From positions 1,068,875 through 1,132,874 of the forward strand of contig NZ_AP018929.1 of assembly GCF_008326425.1 (NCBI RefSeq): 64,000 nucleotides of DNA. The letters run 5' to 3'. The translations under genes were made by a program, and so were the position numbers. Shown piece by piece: positions 1 through 10,900 of this stretch. The notes beneath the pieces were generated by a model that was given only the letters and a program-made list of their open reading frames with translations, was not told the DNA's origin and did no database searches. Numbering within the stretch: the stretch's first letter is position 1; each line of letters opens with the position of its first letter. Origin of the DNA: Sulfuracidifex tepidarius (GTDB taxonomy: Archaea > Thermoproteota > Thermoprotei_A > Sulfolobales > Sulfolobaceae).

Positions 1-1
1 G

Positions 2-478
2 GATGAATCCGAGGTCTCTAAGAAAGTTTTCGTAGGTGGAACCTTCGACATATTACACCCGGGTCACGTAGAGTTCCTTAAGGAAGCTTCGAAATACGGT
101 CGTGTTTTTGTGTCGGTTGCCAGGGACGATAATTCAGAGAAGGTGAAAGGAAGAAAGCCAATTAATGATGAGAACACACGTCTGGCCGTCATAAAAGGTA
201 TACGTTACGTCCATGATGCTTTCCTCGGTGACAGCAAGGATTTCCTTAAGAGCGTTGAGAGGGTAAACCCTGATATAATCTTCCTGGGTCCAGACCAAAG
301 AGTGAACGAGGAGGAGCTAAAGAAGTCTCTTAAGGAGAGAGGAATAAATGTGGAGGTGATCAGGCTAAAAGAGAGAGTCAACAAATGGACTCACTCGAGT
401 TCTAGCCAGATAATCAAGGAAATAGTTTCTAGATATTGTGACGATCCAAATAAAACTGAGGGAAAAGGAGGAAGTTAA
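2..478 (+). CDS. ribL: FAD synthetase RibL (5' end outside window)
   Basis: Archaeal FAD synthetase, an adenylyltransferase of the HxGH nucleotidyltransferase superfamily that makes FAD from FMN and ATP. The frame is open from base 2; the start codon lies just upstream of the window. Visible motifs are [11 protein letters not shown] (from base 35) with the HxGH nucleotide-binding signature, then a VARDDN segment, RKP-I-x-x-E-x-R-L, LGPDQ and a tail ending SRYC, all in the order known for RibL of methanogens. It faces the gene for the CTP-dependent riboflavin kinase, the previous step in flavin synthesis, which supports the call over other cytidylyltransferases. The two genes converge, so they are not one operon. 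Confidence 0.85.
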   Translation, partial: DESEVSKKVFVGGTFDILHPGHVEFLKEASKYGRVFVSVARDDNSEKVKGRKPINDENTRLAVIKGIRYVHDAFLGDSKDFLKSVERVNPDIIFLGPDQRVNEEELKKSLKERGINVEVIRLKERVNKWTHSSSSQIIKEIVSRYCDDPNKTEGKGGS

Positions 479-554
479 TATTCACGGATAGTTTTTACAA
501 AAGAAAAGAAGAAAAGATCTAAGTGATTCGGTGAAGGTAAAGCTTCGCATCTTG

Positions 555-1223
555 TCATGTCATTACTATCACTTCTACGTCGTCTCCGTCCTTTAAATTA
601 AGCTTCTCTCTTAAAGAGAACGGAGAAATCAGCTCGATGACGCTCTTAGGGTGCACTGTCCTAAGCGGTATTACTATTGCCGCAGGACCTATACCATTTA
701 CAGTAGCAGGGAACATCTTGACTGCCCCGAGAACTCTGTCCTCGAATTTGTGCTCAGGTATCAATATGCCGCTGTTTGCATCTAGTATTATCCTATTTTC
801 CACGGAGCTCTTATCATAAAGATTAAGGTTTAATGTTCCAGGGTACGGCACGAAGCCCATTCTCCTTGAGATTTCCTCCTCATAATACTTTATTGACAAG
901 AAAATCTTTCCTTCTCCGAGCCCAGATACTACTTTACCCTTAAACCTGAGTTCCCTCTTAGTCTCTATTGCTTCTTTGATCATCTCTAAACACCGTAGAA
1001 GTAACGTTTCCCCCTCATTGGTGAGGCTTATGATCGCACCGTTCTTAGTCTCTGATTTGTTGATCAACCTCATTTCTTCTAATTCGTTAAGCTTTCTCGA
1101 TACCGATTGTTGTGATATGTCGAGTAACTTAGATAACTCTAGCTGCGTTATACATTCCTTATCCTTTGAGAAAGAAATAATCTTAGCTAGCGTACAAGCT
1201 ATATCAATTTCTTTAGAGTTCAT
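555..1223 (-). CDS. rbkR: RbkR: HTH regulator fused to CTP-dependent riboflavin kinase
   Basis: Bifunctional protein of 222 residues. Residues about 15-65 form a winged helix-turn-helix (with S-Q-Q-S-V-S-R-K in the recognition helix) and residues about 90-220 a CTP-dependent riboflavin kinase (RibK) domain, which makes FMN. Kinase motifs are GLGEGKIFL (101-109) and [11 protein letters not shown] (123-133). This architecture is known as RbkR, which both synthesises FMN and regulates riboflavin genes in archaea. It is the last gene of the cutA-gatC-gatA-taw1-rbkR run and its ATG overlaps the taw1 stop (ATGA), implying translational coupling. No operator was identified by eye. Confidence 0.9.
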   Translation of the reverse strand: MNSKEIDIACTLAKIISFSKDKECITQLELSKLLDISQQSVSRKLNELEEMRLINKSETKNGAIISLTNEGETLLLRCLEMIKEAIETKRELRFKGKVVSGLGEGKIFLSIKYYEEEISRRMGFVPYPGTLNLNLYDKSSVENRIILDANSGILIPEHKFEDRVLGAVKMFPATVNGIGPAAIVIPLRTVHPKSVIELISPFSLREKLNLKDGDDVEVIVMT

Positions 1224-2263
1224 TCCTCAGTACAACCTTTTTCAGCTTCTTTATATTCTCCGTTGATATCATCTTCTGTGTCCTTTGTAGACCAGTCCCA
1301 TTTTTGGTTCCATGCATTGCCTATCTGAATTGGTCTATCTAACTGACTTAGAAGTACTATTCTGCTAGGTGCGTGTTCTGAAAGTATGTGATATCCAGTA
1401 GCTTTCTCAAGTTTTTTGGAGAACTCCCTTATCTCTTGGTGTCTGGGCATCGCATCGCGGGAAAGCCTATACGTAGAAGGACCTACATGCATGTAAGCTT
1501 TTGCCTCTATGTAAGTAGGCCTAGAGATATCGATCAACTTGGAAAACTGCTCTATGTCTTTATCTGACATATTCATACCCTTGATTAAAGTTAACCTCAG
1601 AACCGTTGGGCTGCTGAAACTGGGTAACATCTGTAAGGTTCTCATAACTAGATTCCATGAGTTAGGAACTACGGCTCTGTTTATGATCTTGTGTTTCATT
1701 TCGTTTGGGGCTTGAAGAGATACGAAAAGTTGAGTTGGCTCCTCTTCAAGGGATGCGAGCACGTCTGGCCTCACTCCACTAGTTACTAGAAACGTAGTCA
1801 TGCCCCTCCTGTGATATTCCTTTATCAAGTCTCCAAGTTTTTCATACAAGGTAGGTTCGCCGGTTAGGCTTATTGCAACATGTTTAGGACTAGATGCATC
1901 CTTCACTCTTTCTGGTCTAACTCCTTCTCTTCCGTAATATCCTGACACAGCTCTTCTATGCTCTTCTATGCTCCTCTCAGCGATGAACTCTGGATCGTCG
2001 AAACCTTGCATTTTGGTGTCGTCCCAGTCTAACCCTATATCCTCTGGTTCTAATCTCCAACAATGTACACACCTAAACCAACACCATGCAGCAACGGGAG
2101 TCATTTGTACGCATCTGTGACTCTCAATCCCGTAGAATTTACCCTTATAGCATGACCTACCTGTTACTAAATATTCGTGAGTCCAGTGACACTTCTTGTA
2201 TGCACTATGACCTCCGATTATGTGATATTTTTCCTTTTCTAATTCTTTGAAGATTTTACTCAT
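1220..2263 (-). CDS. taw1: 4-demethylwyosine synthase Taw1/TYW1 (radical SAM)
   Basis: Builds the tricyclic base of wyosine derivatives at position 37 of tRNA-Phe, condensing N1-methylguanosine with pyruvate. The radical SAM cluster is C61-x3-C65-x2-C68, and three earlier cysteines (C25, C38, C51) match the spacing of the second Fe-S cluster of archaeal TYW1. Residues such as SLTGEPTLY and SLQAPNE are family-typical. I start it at the ATG at 2263, preceded by GGAGAG, rather than the in-frame TTG at 2302; this gives 347 residues. The stop overlaps the rbkR start by 4 bases, and gatA ends 71 bases upstream. Confidence 0.9.
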   Translation of the reverse strand: MSKIFKELEKEKYHIIGGHSAYKKCHWTHEYLVTGRSCYKGKFYGIESHRCVQMTPVAAWCWFRCVHCWRLEPEDIGLDWDDTKMQGFDDPEFIAERSIEEHRRAVSGYYGREGVRPERVKDASSPKHVAISLTGEPTLYEKLGDLIKEYHRRGMTTFLVTSGVRPDVLASLEEEPTQLFVSLQAPNEMKHKIINRAVVPNSWNLVMRTLQMLPSFSSPTVLRLTLIKGMNMSDKDIEQFSKLIDISRPTYIEAKAYMHVGPSTYRLSRDAMPRHQEIREFSKKLEKATGYHILSEHAPSRIVLLSQLDRPIQIGNAWNQKWDWSTKDTEDDINGEYKEAEKGCTEE

Positions 2264-2334
2264 AACATCTATTTTGAGCTCTCCTTGTTCCAAGAGTATC
2301 AATGAAAGTTCTCAGCTTGCGGTAAAAAACCTGC

Positions 2335-3739
<1,405 letters not shown>

Positions 3740-3747
<8 letters not shown>

Positions 3748-4033
3748 CGTAAGTTCTAGGACCTACTATGTATCCGTTTTCCTTTCTCTTAACGTTCTTG
3801 AGCGCCTCATCTCTATCTAGCCCTTTAGAAGGCTCGTCTTTTCTCAGCTTCCCCGTAGGAAGGGGATGGAAGAGGGGTTCTATGTTGTCCAAGTCAGCTT
3901 CATTAATTTTGTCAAAGAACTCAAGTATTTGCTTTACGTCCTTTTTCACTCTCTCTTTCTCTTCCTCGTTTAAAGTGATCAGCGCAAGTCTCTCTAGTTT
4001 TCCTATTAGATCGTCATTTACCTCGATTTTCAT
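3740..4033 (-). CDS. gatC: Glu-tRNA(Gln)/Asp-tRNA(Asn) amidotransferase subunit C
   Basis: Small subunit that wraps around and stabilises the GatA/GatB interface. The 97-residue protein has the typical N-terminal helix pair (L-x-x-L-A-L-I-x-L then I-L-x-F-F-x-x-I), followed by the extended segment with N-I-E-P-L-F-H-P and a C-terminal VGPRTYGE. I prefer the ATG at 4033 over the in-frame start at 4042 because the family normally begins a few residues before the first helix. It overlaps cutA upstream by 20 bases and gatA downstream by 8. Confidence 0.88.
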
Positions 4034-4349
4034 GAGACACACTTGACATCATCCAATTAATATATTCTTCTAGTCCATTTTCGATATCGAAGGAGAGAAC
4101 TTCAGGTACTTGGTAGGGATGTATTCGCTTCACTTCATCTATGATCATTTCCTCCATGTCTTTTATAGTTTTAATTAGGAGCAAAAGTTCAGAATCCTTC
4201 TGTAACTTTCCTTGCCAGAAGTAAAACGATGTTATTTTAGGGATTACGTTAACGCAAGCTGCGAACTTTCTCTCTACTAGGTGTCTAGCTATTTTCTCAG
4301 CATCTTCTTCAGAAGACACAGTTGAAATGAGTAGTATACCTTTGCTCAT
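4014..4349 (-). CDS. cutA: CutA1-like divalent cation tolerance protein
   Basis: A 111-residue CutA1 family protein. These form very stable trimers with a ferredoxin-like fold, and the cellular role is not settled (originally copper tolerance in E. coli). Family hallmarks are the start ILLISTVSSEEDAEKIA, AACVNVIPKITSFYFWQGK and HPYQVPEVLSFDIENG. It is the first gene of the minus-strand run with gatC, gatA, taw1 and rbkR, so it is probably co-transcribed with translation genes without an obvious functional link. The divergent gene starts 38 bases away. Confidence 0.9.
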   Translation of the reverse strand: MSKGILLISTVSSEEDAEKIARHLVERKFAACVNVIPKITSFYFWQGKLQKDSELLLLIKTIKDMEEMIIDEVKRIHPYQVPEVLSFDIENGLEEYINWMMSSVSHENRGK

Positions 4350-4387
4350 AGGTACACATAAAAAGAAGAGGAATATAAGGAGTCCTA

Positions 4388-4762
4388 GTGCTGTTGCGGG
4401 AAATCATAGAGAAATGTGATCTCCCTGGACTCAGGGAATCTTTATTCTTAGGCATTGCGGAGGCGCAAGAGCTAGGAAAGGAGTTCATAGGGGTGACCTT
4501 AAGCGATGGTAAAGGTCTGATCTTTAAGGTAAACCCATTTGATGAAACAGTTTACTCCCTTTTTCTTATGTCTACAGACAATATAGACGGTCTTCCAAGG
4601 ATAGGTGTATTCAAAAATAAAGAGGATATTACCTATTTTATATACGAAATTAATAATTACGGCGATTTCTTTAAGACATTATCTGAGTCTGTTTCAGCAG
4701 TTTACGTTGAAGTGATAGGAGGTGATCTTGAAGACTTTCTGTATAGAGCAGAAGGTGGATAA
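4388..4762 (+). CDS. Unknown protein translationally coupled to XPB
   Basis: I do not recognise this 124-residue protein. It starts at GTG 4388 behind AAGGAG (4378-4383) and contains no helicase or metal motif; it is a mixed alpha/beta soluble protein by appearance, with hydrophobic strands near residues 35-50 and 100-110. Its 3' end overlaps the xpb start by 35-41 bases and carries the strong Shine-Dalgarno sequence for xpb, so the two are co-translated. Known archaeal XPB partners include the nuclease Bax1; this protein does not look like Bax1. A role with XPB is inference from coupling only. Confidence 0.75.
   Translation: MLLREIIEKCDLPGLRESLFLGIAEAQELGKEFIGVTLSDGKGLIFKVNPFDETVYSLFLMSTDNIDGLPRIGVFKNKEDITYFIYEINNYGDFFKTLSESVSAVYVEVIGGDLEDFLYRAEGG
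4718..4727 (+). promoter_or_regulatory. Strong ribosome binding site for xpb inside the upstream gene
   Basis: GGAGGTGATC is a perfect match to the anti-Shine-Dalgarno end of archaeal 16S rRNA. It lies within the last codons of the preceding gene and 5 bases (counted from GGAGG) before the TTG at 4728. It decides the xpb start and marks the pair as coupled. Confidence 0.75.
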
Positions 4763-6326
4763 GGCAACTTTCAATGACCTAGTTAAATTCTCCAGATTTT
4801 TAGGCAAGTCTGGGTCTTGTTACCAATTCGCTATAGATTCTGAGAGAGCCATTCAAAATAGAGTCAAGCCAGACGATATATTTTCCTTGCTGGATGAACT
4901 GGGAATTCCATTGATGGAACAGGATAGGTCAAAAATATTAGAAAGTATTTATCCATACGATGCTGAATTTTTAATACATGGTGATAAATTATTATTAAAA
5001 CCTCACGTTTATTTAGCGGATATATTTAAGGGTAGAGTTTCATCTCGTGCTATCTTTTACGATAGGTACTCGAAGGTTTTTGTAGTTAAACCTTCCATGT
5101 ACTTTGCGATCAAGAGGCTTCTGGAAGAGAACGGATTAGTTGTGAAGGAGATAGATTTACCACATAACATAAAAGTCGATTTCACGGGACAACTTAGGGC
5201 CTATCAAGTCGAAGCAATAGATACTTGGAAGAACAAGGGAATGAGAGGGGTAATCTCACTGCCTACGGGGAGCGGAAAGACCGTGATAGGAGTAGCAGCG
5301 GTAGCAGAAGCTAAAGTACCAACCCTAGTAGTCTCCTTCACGAAAGAGCAACTCTTGCAATGGAAAGATGCTATGCTTAACTTCTCTACAGTAAGGGACG
5401 TTGGACTATTTTACTCCAAGGAAAAGAGGATAGAGGATGTAACAATAACTACATACCAGACTGCTTTCCGTCATATCAAGGAGATTTGGAACAAATTCGG
5501 TCTGCTGATAATAGATGAAGCACACCATTTACCTGCAGATAAGTTTAGAATCATAGCGGAGAACTGCCTGACTCAATACAAGCTCGGTCTGTCAGCAACC
5601 CCCTATAGGGAGGATGGAAGGCACGAATTTCTCTTTTCTATGATGGGAGGGGTCGTCTATTCCAAGGAAGCCTCAGAACTCATAGCCAAAGGGTACCTTG
5701 CACCGTATGAGTTAATTCAGGTTAAGGTAGACCTGATGCCTTTAGAAAAGAAGAAGTACTTTGAATTGCTAAAGAGGTTCAGAACTTTCTCTAAGGGAAG
5801 GTCAGTGATGGATCTTATAAAGAACGTAAAGAAGGGAGACCCTAACGCTGTGAATGCCATGAAGATATACTCTGAGCTAAAGAAAGTAGTGAACTTATCC
5901 GAAAATAAATTGAAGAAGGTTCAGGAAATAATAGAAGAGAACCGCGATAAGAAGATCCTGGTTTTCACCCAATACGTGGATCAGGCCGAGAGGATAGCCC
6001 GAAACTGTAACGCTTCACTTCTAACAGGTAAAACACCTCATAAAGAGAGAGAAGATACTATAAAGAACTTCAAGTCTTCTCCATCAGGGGTTCTCGTTTT
6101 GACTACGGTAGGCGACGAGGGATTAGACATACCCGACGCTAATGTCGGAATAATAGTTGCAGGAACTAGCTCTAGGAGGCAATTCATCCAACGCCTAGGT
6201 AGGTTACTTAGGTCCAGCGAAGGGAAGAAGGCATTACTTTACGAGGTAATCGTGAAAGGAACCTCTGAGGAATATCAGTCGAGGAAAAGGAAGAGTGTTG
6301 ACATCTTAGATTCTCTAGACGATTAA
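4728..6326 (+). CDS. xpb: XPB-family DNA helicase (XPB1-like)
   Basis: Superfamily 2 3'-5' helicase related to the XPB subunit of TFIIH. The N-terminal part (about 1-150) corresponds to the damage-recognition-like domain, followed by two RecA domains. Walker A is PTGSGKT (179-185), the DEAH box is D263-H266 and motif III begins SATPYR; motif VI is QRLGRLLR. I start at TTG 4728 behind a perfect Shine-Dalgarno; GTG 4722 is an alternative. The gene is coupled to the unknown gene upstream and converges with the gene ending at 6323. No bax1 is adjacent. Archaeal XPB has been linked to DNA repair or transcription, but its role is not settled. Confidence 0.9.
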   Translation: MKTFCIEQKVDKATFNDLVKFSRFLGKSGSCYQFAIDSERAIQNRVKPDDIFSLLDELGIPLMEQDRSKILESIYPYDAEFLIHGDKLLLKPHVYLADIFKGRVSSRAIFYDRYSKVFVVKPSMYFAIKRLLEENGLVVKEIDLPHNIKVDFTGQLRAYQVEAIDTWKNKGMRGVISLPTGSGKTVIGVAAVAEAKVPTLVVSFTKEQLLQWKDAMLNFSTVRDVGLFYSKEKRIEDVTITTYQTAFRHIKEIWNKFGLLIIDEAHHLPADKFRIIAENCLTQYKLGLSATPYREDGRHEFLFSMMGGVVYSKEASELIAKGYLAPYELIQVKVDLMPLEKKKYFELLKRFRTFSKGRSVMDLIKNVKKGDPNAVNAMKIYSELKKVVNLSENKLKKVQEIIEENRDKKILVFTQYVDQAERIARNCNASLLTGKTPHKEREDTIKNFKSSPSGVLVLTTVGDEGLDIPDANVGIIVAGTSSRRQFIQRLGRLLRSSEGKKALLYEVIVKGTSEEYQSRKRKSVDILDSLDD

Positions 6327-6814
6327 GGTAAAGGGATATAGTAAAATAAAGAATAGCCGAAAGCCCTAATCAATATGTCGTCAGCGAAAATTTCCACGCT
6401 TTTAGTTAATCTGTTAATCCCCGCAATAAGATGGCCCTCACTCAGAAGGATTTCTATTAAGTCATCATGCTTATCTTCATTTATCGTGACCTCCTTTCCA
6501 TCCATGAGACTTTTCAAGGTGTAGGCAGAGTGCACGTTAGGTGATTTAACCTCAACGTTAAGTTTGATTTTCCTTTGATTTTCACTATGTCTTAGATTGA
6601 CCTTTAGTCTCTCCGAGACCTCTATCCCATCGACCCAAGCTAGTGTGTCTATTCTTTCGTCACAGTTCTTTCCTATCACTGTTAAAGGTGGGACTGTAAT
6701 GTTCCTTCCTTCACTTTTGATCACTGAGGGTAAGGTGACAATTATGTCACCTGTTCTTAACTCATTATAATGCCCGACCCTACATATCGATAAGTTGTTA
6801 TCTACATAAGGCAT
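6323..6814 (-). CDS. Conserved-looking hypothetical protein
   Basis: A 163-residue protein I do not recognise. It is rich in beta-type segments (IIVTLPSVI, ITVPPLTVIG, IKLNVEVKS) and has two cysteines, C11 and C50, without a metal-binding pattern; no signal peptide or membrane segment is evident. The ATG at 6814 is reasonable, with a T/A-rich stretch about 20-40 bases upstream. Its stop overlaps the xpb stop by 4 bases (convergent). Codon use looks like its neighbours. Confidence 0.65.
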   Translation of the reverse strand: MPYVDNNLSICRVGHYNELRTGDIIVTLPSVIKSEGRNITVPPLTVIGKNCDERIDTLAWVDGIEVSERLKVNLRHSENQRKIKLNVEVKSPNVHSAYTLKSLMDGKEVTINEDKHDDLIEILLSEGHLIAGINRLTKSVEIFADDILIRAFGYSLFYYIPLP

Positions 6815-6888
6815 TTATATCATCTTATATGACTATCAATAAATGTTTGAACCTTGTAAGGTCTGATAAGTGATGTGAAACCAGGCTG

Positions 6889-7173
6889 ATGAAAATGAGA
6901 TGGTTAAAGAAAAGGGAAATAGTGGCTTACTACTTACTCTTCTCTAGGTTTAGACTTCAAGATTTCTCCTTTATTGAAGCTATGACAATTCTCTATCCTT
7001 ACTTCTCAAAAAAAGTGAGTAGGAATATCATACTATACCTTAGAAAGATAGGACTTATTCAACCCACTAGGGGATCACTGTATAGGCTTGTCGACTTCGG
7101 TGAGTTCGTTTTGTTAGATGTAGGTTATGATTATTTAAAGAGGAGGTCTACTCTTCGTCGTAGAACTCAATAG
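6889..7173 (+). CDS. Small basic protein, possible winged helix
   Basis: A 94-residue, strongly basic protein beginning with W-L-K-K-R-E and ending R-R-R-T-Q. The central part (about 25-70) reads like a helix-helix-recognition helix-wing arrangement (S-K-K-V-S-R-N-I-I-L-Y-L-R-K-I-G-L-I then G-S-L-Y-R-L), so a winged-helix DNA-binding role is plausible but not proven. Its last 26 bases overlap the convergent gene at 7148. Confidence 0.55.
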   Translation: MKMRWLKKREIVAYYLLFSRFRLQDFSFIEAMTILYPYFSKKVSRNIILYLRKIGLIQPTRGSLYRLVDFGEFVLLDVGYDYLKRRSTLRRRTQ

Positions 7174-7474
7174 TTATTTTTACCTTAACTTCTTGCTTGC
7201 TCATTGGAGGAAGGTTATTTCCGAAGTCTACGGCTAGGTTTATTGGATTTCCCATAGAATCTGAGAACCTGACGTCAGCAATGTAATGTGGCTGGGGCTT
7301 TTCACTTAAGCTCTTCATTAGGTCGTTGTAGAGCTTTGAAAGAGCCATCTGAAGTGCTATTGGGCTGGAAAAGTCCTCAGGTTTAAGGGAAAGTGCCTGA
7401 AGGTTTCCCATTACTTGTCCTACCTTAGCTTTACCATCAAATTCTACCTTAAAAGTAGGTTGACTCATACTCAT
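7148..7474 (-). CDS. Hypothetical 108-residue protein
   Basis: Unrecognised acidic protein with a strand-helix-strand layout: K-V-E-F-D-G-K-A-K-V near the N terminus, a helical middle (about 35-58) and a C-terminal pair of strands ending I-T-I-E-F-Y-D-E-E. No cysteines, signal peptide or membrane segment. Alternative start at the third residue (MSQPTF). Convergent with, and overlapping by 26 bases, the small basic gene; it is followed upstream by alba on the same strand after an 87-base gap. Function unknown. Confidence 0.6.
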   Translation of the reverse strand: MSMSQPTFKVEFDGKAKVGQVMGNLQALSLKPEDFSSPIALQMALSKLYNDLMKSLSEKPQPHYIADVRFSDSMGNPINLAVDFGNNLPPMSKQEVKVKITIEFYDEE

Positions 7475-7561
7475 CTAAAAATATCAATCGTTACAACCAT
7501 ATTAAGTGTAGTGGTCTTCTAAAGAAAACGCCGTCTAAAAAACTAGCTGAGCTTATTGTTG

Positions 7562-7858
7562 TTATGCCTTTTTCCTTATTCCTATTTCTATGGTAGATAC
7601 CCTAGATTGCCTGCCGTCTTGGCTCGTAACAACTTGGCTGCCTATCTTGATCTCTCTGACCTCTATTTTGTCTGGGAGGAATCTGTTCCTTACTATCTCT
7701 ACTGTATCAACAGCCTTGCTGATAGCTCTTCCTCTTGCCTTTATTACGATCTCGCTAACACCCTGGTTTAAAAGAGTCAGGGCTGCCAAGACGTAGTTCA
7801 TTACGGGTTTCTTACCTATTAATACTACATTACTTGGAGTTGGAGCTGCGCTACTCAT
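7562..7858 (-). CDS. albA: DNA/RNA-binding protein Alba (Alba1)
   Basis: Abundant chromatin protein of Sulfolobales, about 10 kDa, binding double-stranded DNA and RNA as dimers. The 98-residue sequence has [13 protein letters not shown] near the N terminus, with the lysine pair (KK at 16-17) that includes the acetylated lysine of Sulfolobus Alba, then [20 protein letters not shown] and a C-terminal [13 protein letters not shown] lies about 8 bases before the ATG, and an A/T-rich TATA-like box (7899-7906, minus strand) sits about 43 bases upstream. It is divergent from reverse gyrase, a partner in shaping DNA topology. Confidence 0.95.
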   Translation of the reverse strand: MSSAAPTPSNVVLIGKKPVMNYVLAALTLLNQGVSEIVIKARGRAISKAVDTVEIVRNRFLPDKIEVREIKIGSQVVTSQDGRQSRVSTIEIGIRKKA

Positions 7859-7979
7859 TTGTGTTTCACCTATTCGCCTTTAGAAAGAGGTTAGGTCTAA
7901 TTAAAAAAGTTATCCTGATTTCCGTATCATCTGGTCGGACATCTTAAAAGGGTTGATCTAAGAGAGCAATAATTTTGAA

Positions 7980-10900
7980 ATGCTGAAAGTAGTGTATACT
8001 GCCGCTTGTCCAAACTGTAACGGTAATCTTGAAGCTGAAAGGGCTCTCCTTTCAATGCCCTGCTCTAAATGCCTTAAAGAGGAAGGAATAGGTCTATCCT
8101 CAGTTCCCCATTCTGAGAGAGTCAAAACGATTTACAATCTTCTAGTCTCTAGTAACTCACTTAAGAATTATTGGAATATATACTATAAGATAGAAAATTA
8201 TGAGGAAATTATAAATTACTTTAAGAAGATTGTAAAATCTGATCCATGGTCTTTACAGAAGCTCTGGTTAAGACGTCTCATTGATGGAGAGAACTTCACT
8301 ATGTCAGCGCCTACCGGTTTAGGTAAATCTACTACAATATCATTGTATTCTGCCTATTTAGGCAAGAACGTGGTTTACATAGTTCCTACCAAATCCCTTG
8401 TAGATCAGACATGCAAAAAGATAAGAGAATTCGGGGGAGATGTAAGCTGTGGCACTCTAGATGAGAGCAAGATCAGCGTGATAACAACTAACTACTTGAG
8501 TAAGCATAAGGACGAATTGGGTGGAATAAAAGCAGATCTAGTTGCAGTTGATGACGCTGACGCCATAATAAAGAGCGGTAAGACAACGGATTTCCTGGTT
8601 AGGCTTCTAGGTATACCAGAGCTAGCCTATGAGAACGCCCTTAAGTTGGTGAGGCTCAGAAAATACCTTGTTAATGTATCGGGAACTCCAGATGAGGAAT
8701 TCCTAAAGAAGAGAATAAGGGAACTCGAGACCAGCCTTATTTCATTTAGAGGAGTTTACTCGCAGTTGGTGGTCTCAAGCGCTACCCTCAGACCAAAGGG
8801 GATAAAACAGCAGGCTGTGAAATTCCTTACAGGTTTTGAACCTTCCAGCGTTCAGATGTACTCTAGGAACATAATAGACGCAAAGGGAGATTTGGATATT
8901 TCTCTAGTACGCAAATTAGGAACTGGCGGACTTGTCCTAGTCTCAAGGGACTACGGTAAGAAAATGATAAGTGAGTTGAAAGAAAGGATAGAAGAGTATG
9001 GGCTTAGAGCGGACGTGGCGGTGAGCGGAAGGAAGTTCATGGAAAAGTTGAGCAGAGGAGAGACTGACGTAATTATAGGTTCAGCTTCATATTACGGGGT
9101 CGCCGTTAGAGGAATAGATGAGCCGACTAAGATAAAATACGTACTATTCTACGGTGTGCCGAAGATAAAGATATCTCTTGAAAACGCGCTTCTAAATCCT
9201 TTCACACTCTTGAAAGTGATGAAGGCAGTTGGAATCAATGACCATGAATTTGAAAGGAAAGTGATGAGTATTTCTGTATCGGAGGCTCAAGCAATAAAGA
9301 TCTCGCTTCTGAAGAAGCAGGAAGTACAAGGAGATAAATTAAAGACATTAGTAGACGCTATCTTGAAGTATAAGGACGAAGTGGTCTCAAAACTAAGGTC
9401 GAGTGCGTCATCTAAAATTGTGACCTCAGGGCTAGTAATAGTGAGTGAGAAGAAAGGGTTCTTCATCGAGTTTCCAGATGTTACCACATATCTCCAAGGT
9501 TCAGGAAGGTCTAGTAGGCTGTACAATGGTGGCCTTACACTAGGTCTTTCTGTGGTTCTAAGTGACGATAATGATTTGCTGGACATACTGGAGAAAAGGC
9601 TTAAGAGCATGGTAGGAGAGTTCCGGTTCCAAGAGGTCTCTTCTCTTAACATGGAAGAGACGATAGCAAAGCTAGATTCCTGCAGGAGGCCAGATGGTGA
9701 AACGAAGAAACTAGATGTAGTTACAAGTTTAATGATAGTCGAATCTCCTACTAAAGCTAAGACCATCGCTAGGATGTTTGGACGCCCCTCTATGAGAATA
9801 ATAGGGGGAGTACCTGTCTATGAGACGATACTAGTTGATGGAAACAAGGTAAATTTACTCGACATAATGGCAACTAGGGGCCACATTACTGACCTCACTT
9901 TGGACAGCGTCGGATATTACGGAGTCGAAGTTAAAGATAACCAGGATACAGAGGCGTTCTTCTCAAAGATTAGACGTTGCTATAACTGCAAAAGGACGTT
10001 CTCAGGGGATTCAGAGACATGTCCTTATTGCGGATCAACTGACATATCAAGCACGGAGAGCACGATCGAAGCTATGCGAAAGCTAGCTATGGAAGTAGAT
10101 CAAATATTGATAGCTACAGATCCAGATATAGAAGGTGAAAAGATAGCGTTCGATGTGGCTTCCTTCGTATCTCCCTTCAACTCTAATATACATAGGATAA
10201 AATATCACGAAGTTACAAAGAACGGCATTCTTAGTGCTATAAGAAACCCTTCTACTATCGACGTAAACACAGTAAAGGCACAAGTCTCAAGACGAATAGA
10301 AGATAGATGGATCGGTTTCGAGCTTAGTACCATACTGAAGGCTAAATTCAACGGGTTCAATTACGGTGCTGGAAGGGTGCAAACTCCGGTTCTCGGATGG
10401 ATAGTGAATACCACAAAGGACTATAAGGCAAACATGGGCTATCTGGTTTACGCTAACATAGATAACAAGTACATAATGAGGCGATTCTATAAGGAGAAAA
10501 ACAAGGCTAAAGAGTTCGTGAAAGCCAACGAGACGATCAACGTCTTAAAGGACAGGGAGGAGACTATAGTCATCTCTCCTTTCCCTCCTTTCACGACGGA
10601 AACATTGCTAGTAGAGGCAAATCAAAGGTTCAAGTTACCGGCATCGGTCGTGATGAAGATAGCACAGGATCTATTTGAAGCTGGTCTCATAACCTACCAC
10701 AGGACTGAAAGTATCCACGTTTCGCCCAGCGGGATAGAGGTAGCGAAAGCATATCTCAAGAAAGCTGGGTTGGAAAATGAGTTCTCAGGCAGATCGTGGG
10801 GTCAGGAGGGTACACATGAGGCTATAAGACCTACAAGGCCCATATCGATGGATGAGTTGAAACAAGAGGTAGAGGACAACCCTTATGCATACTTCATAAA

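Noticed and set aside
1950-1980. Short tandem GCTCTTCTAT repeat inside taw1
   Set aside because: It encodes a natural S-I-E-E-H-R-R-type charged helix; two imperfect copies are not a repeat array.
7556-7796. Open frames on the strand opposite alba
   Set aside because: They are shadows of the well-supported Alba coding sequence and have no start context or homology.
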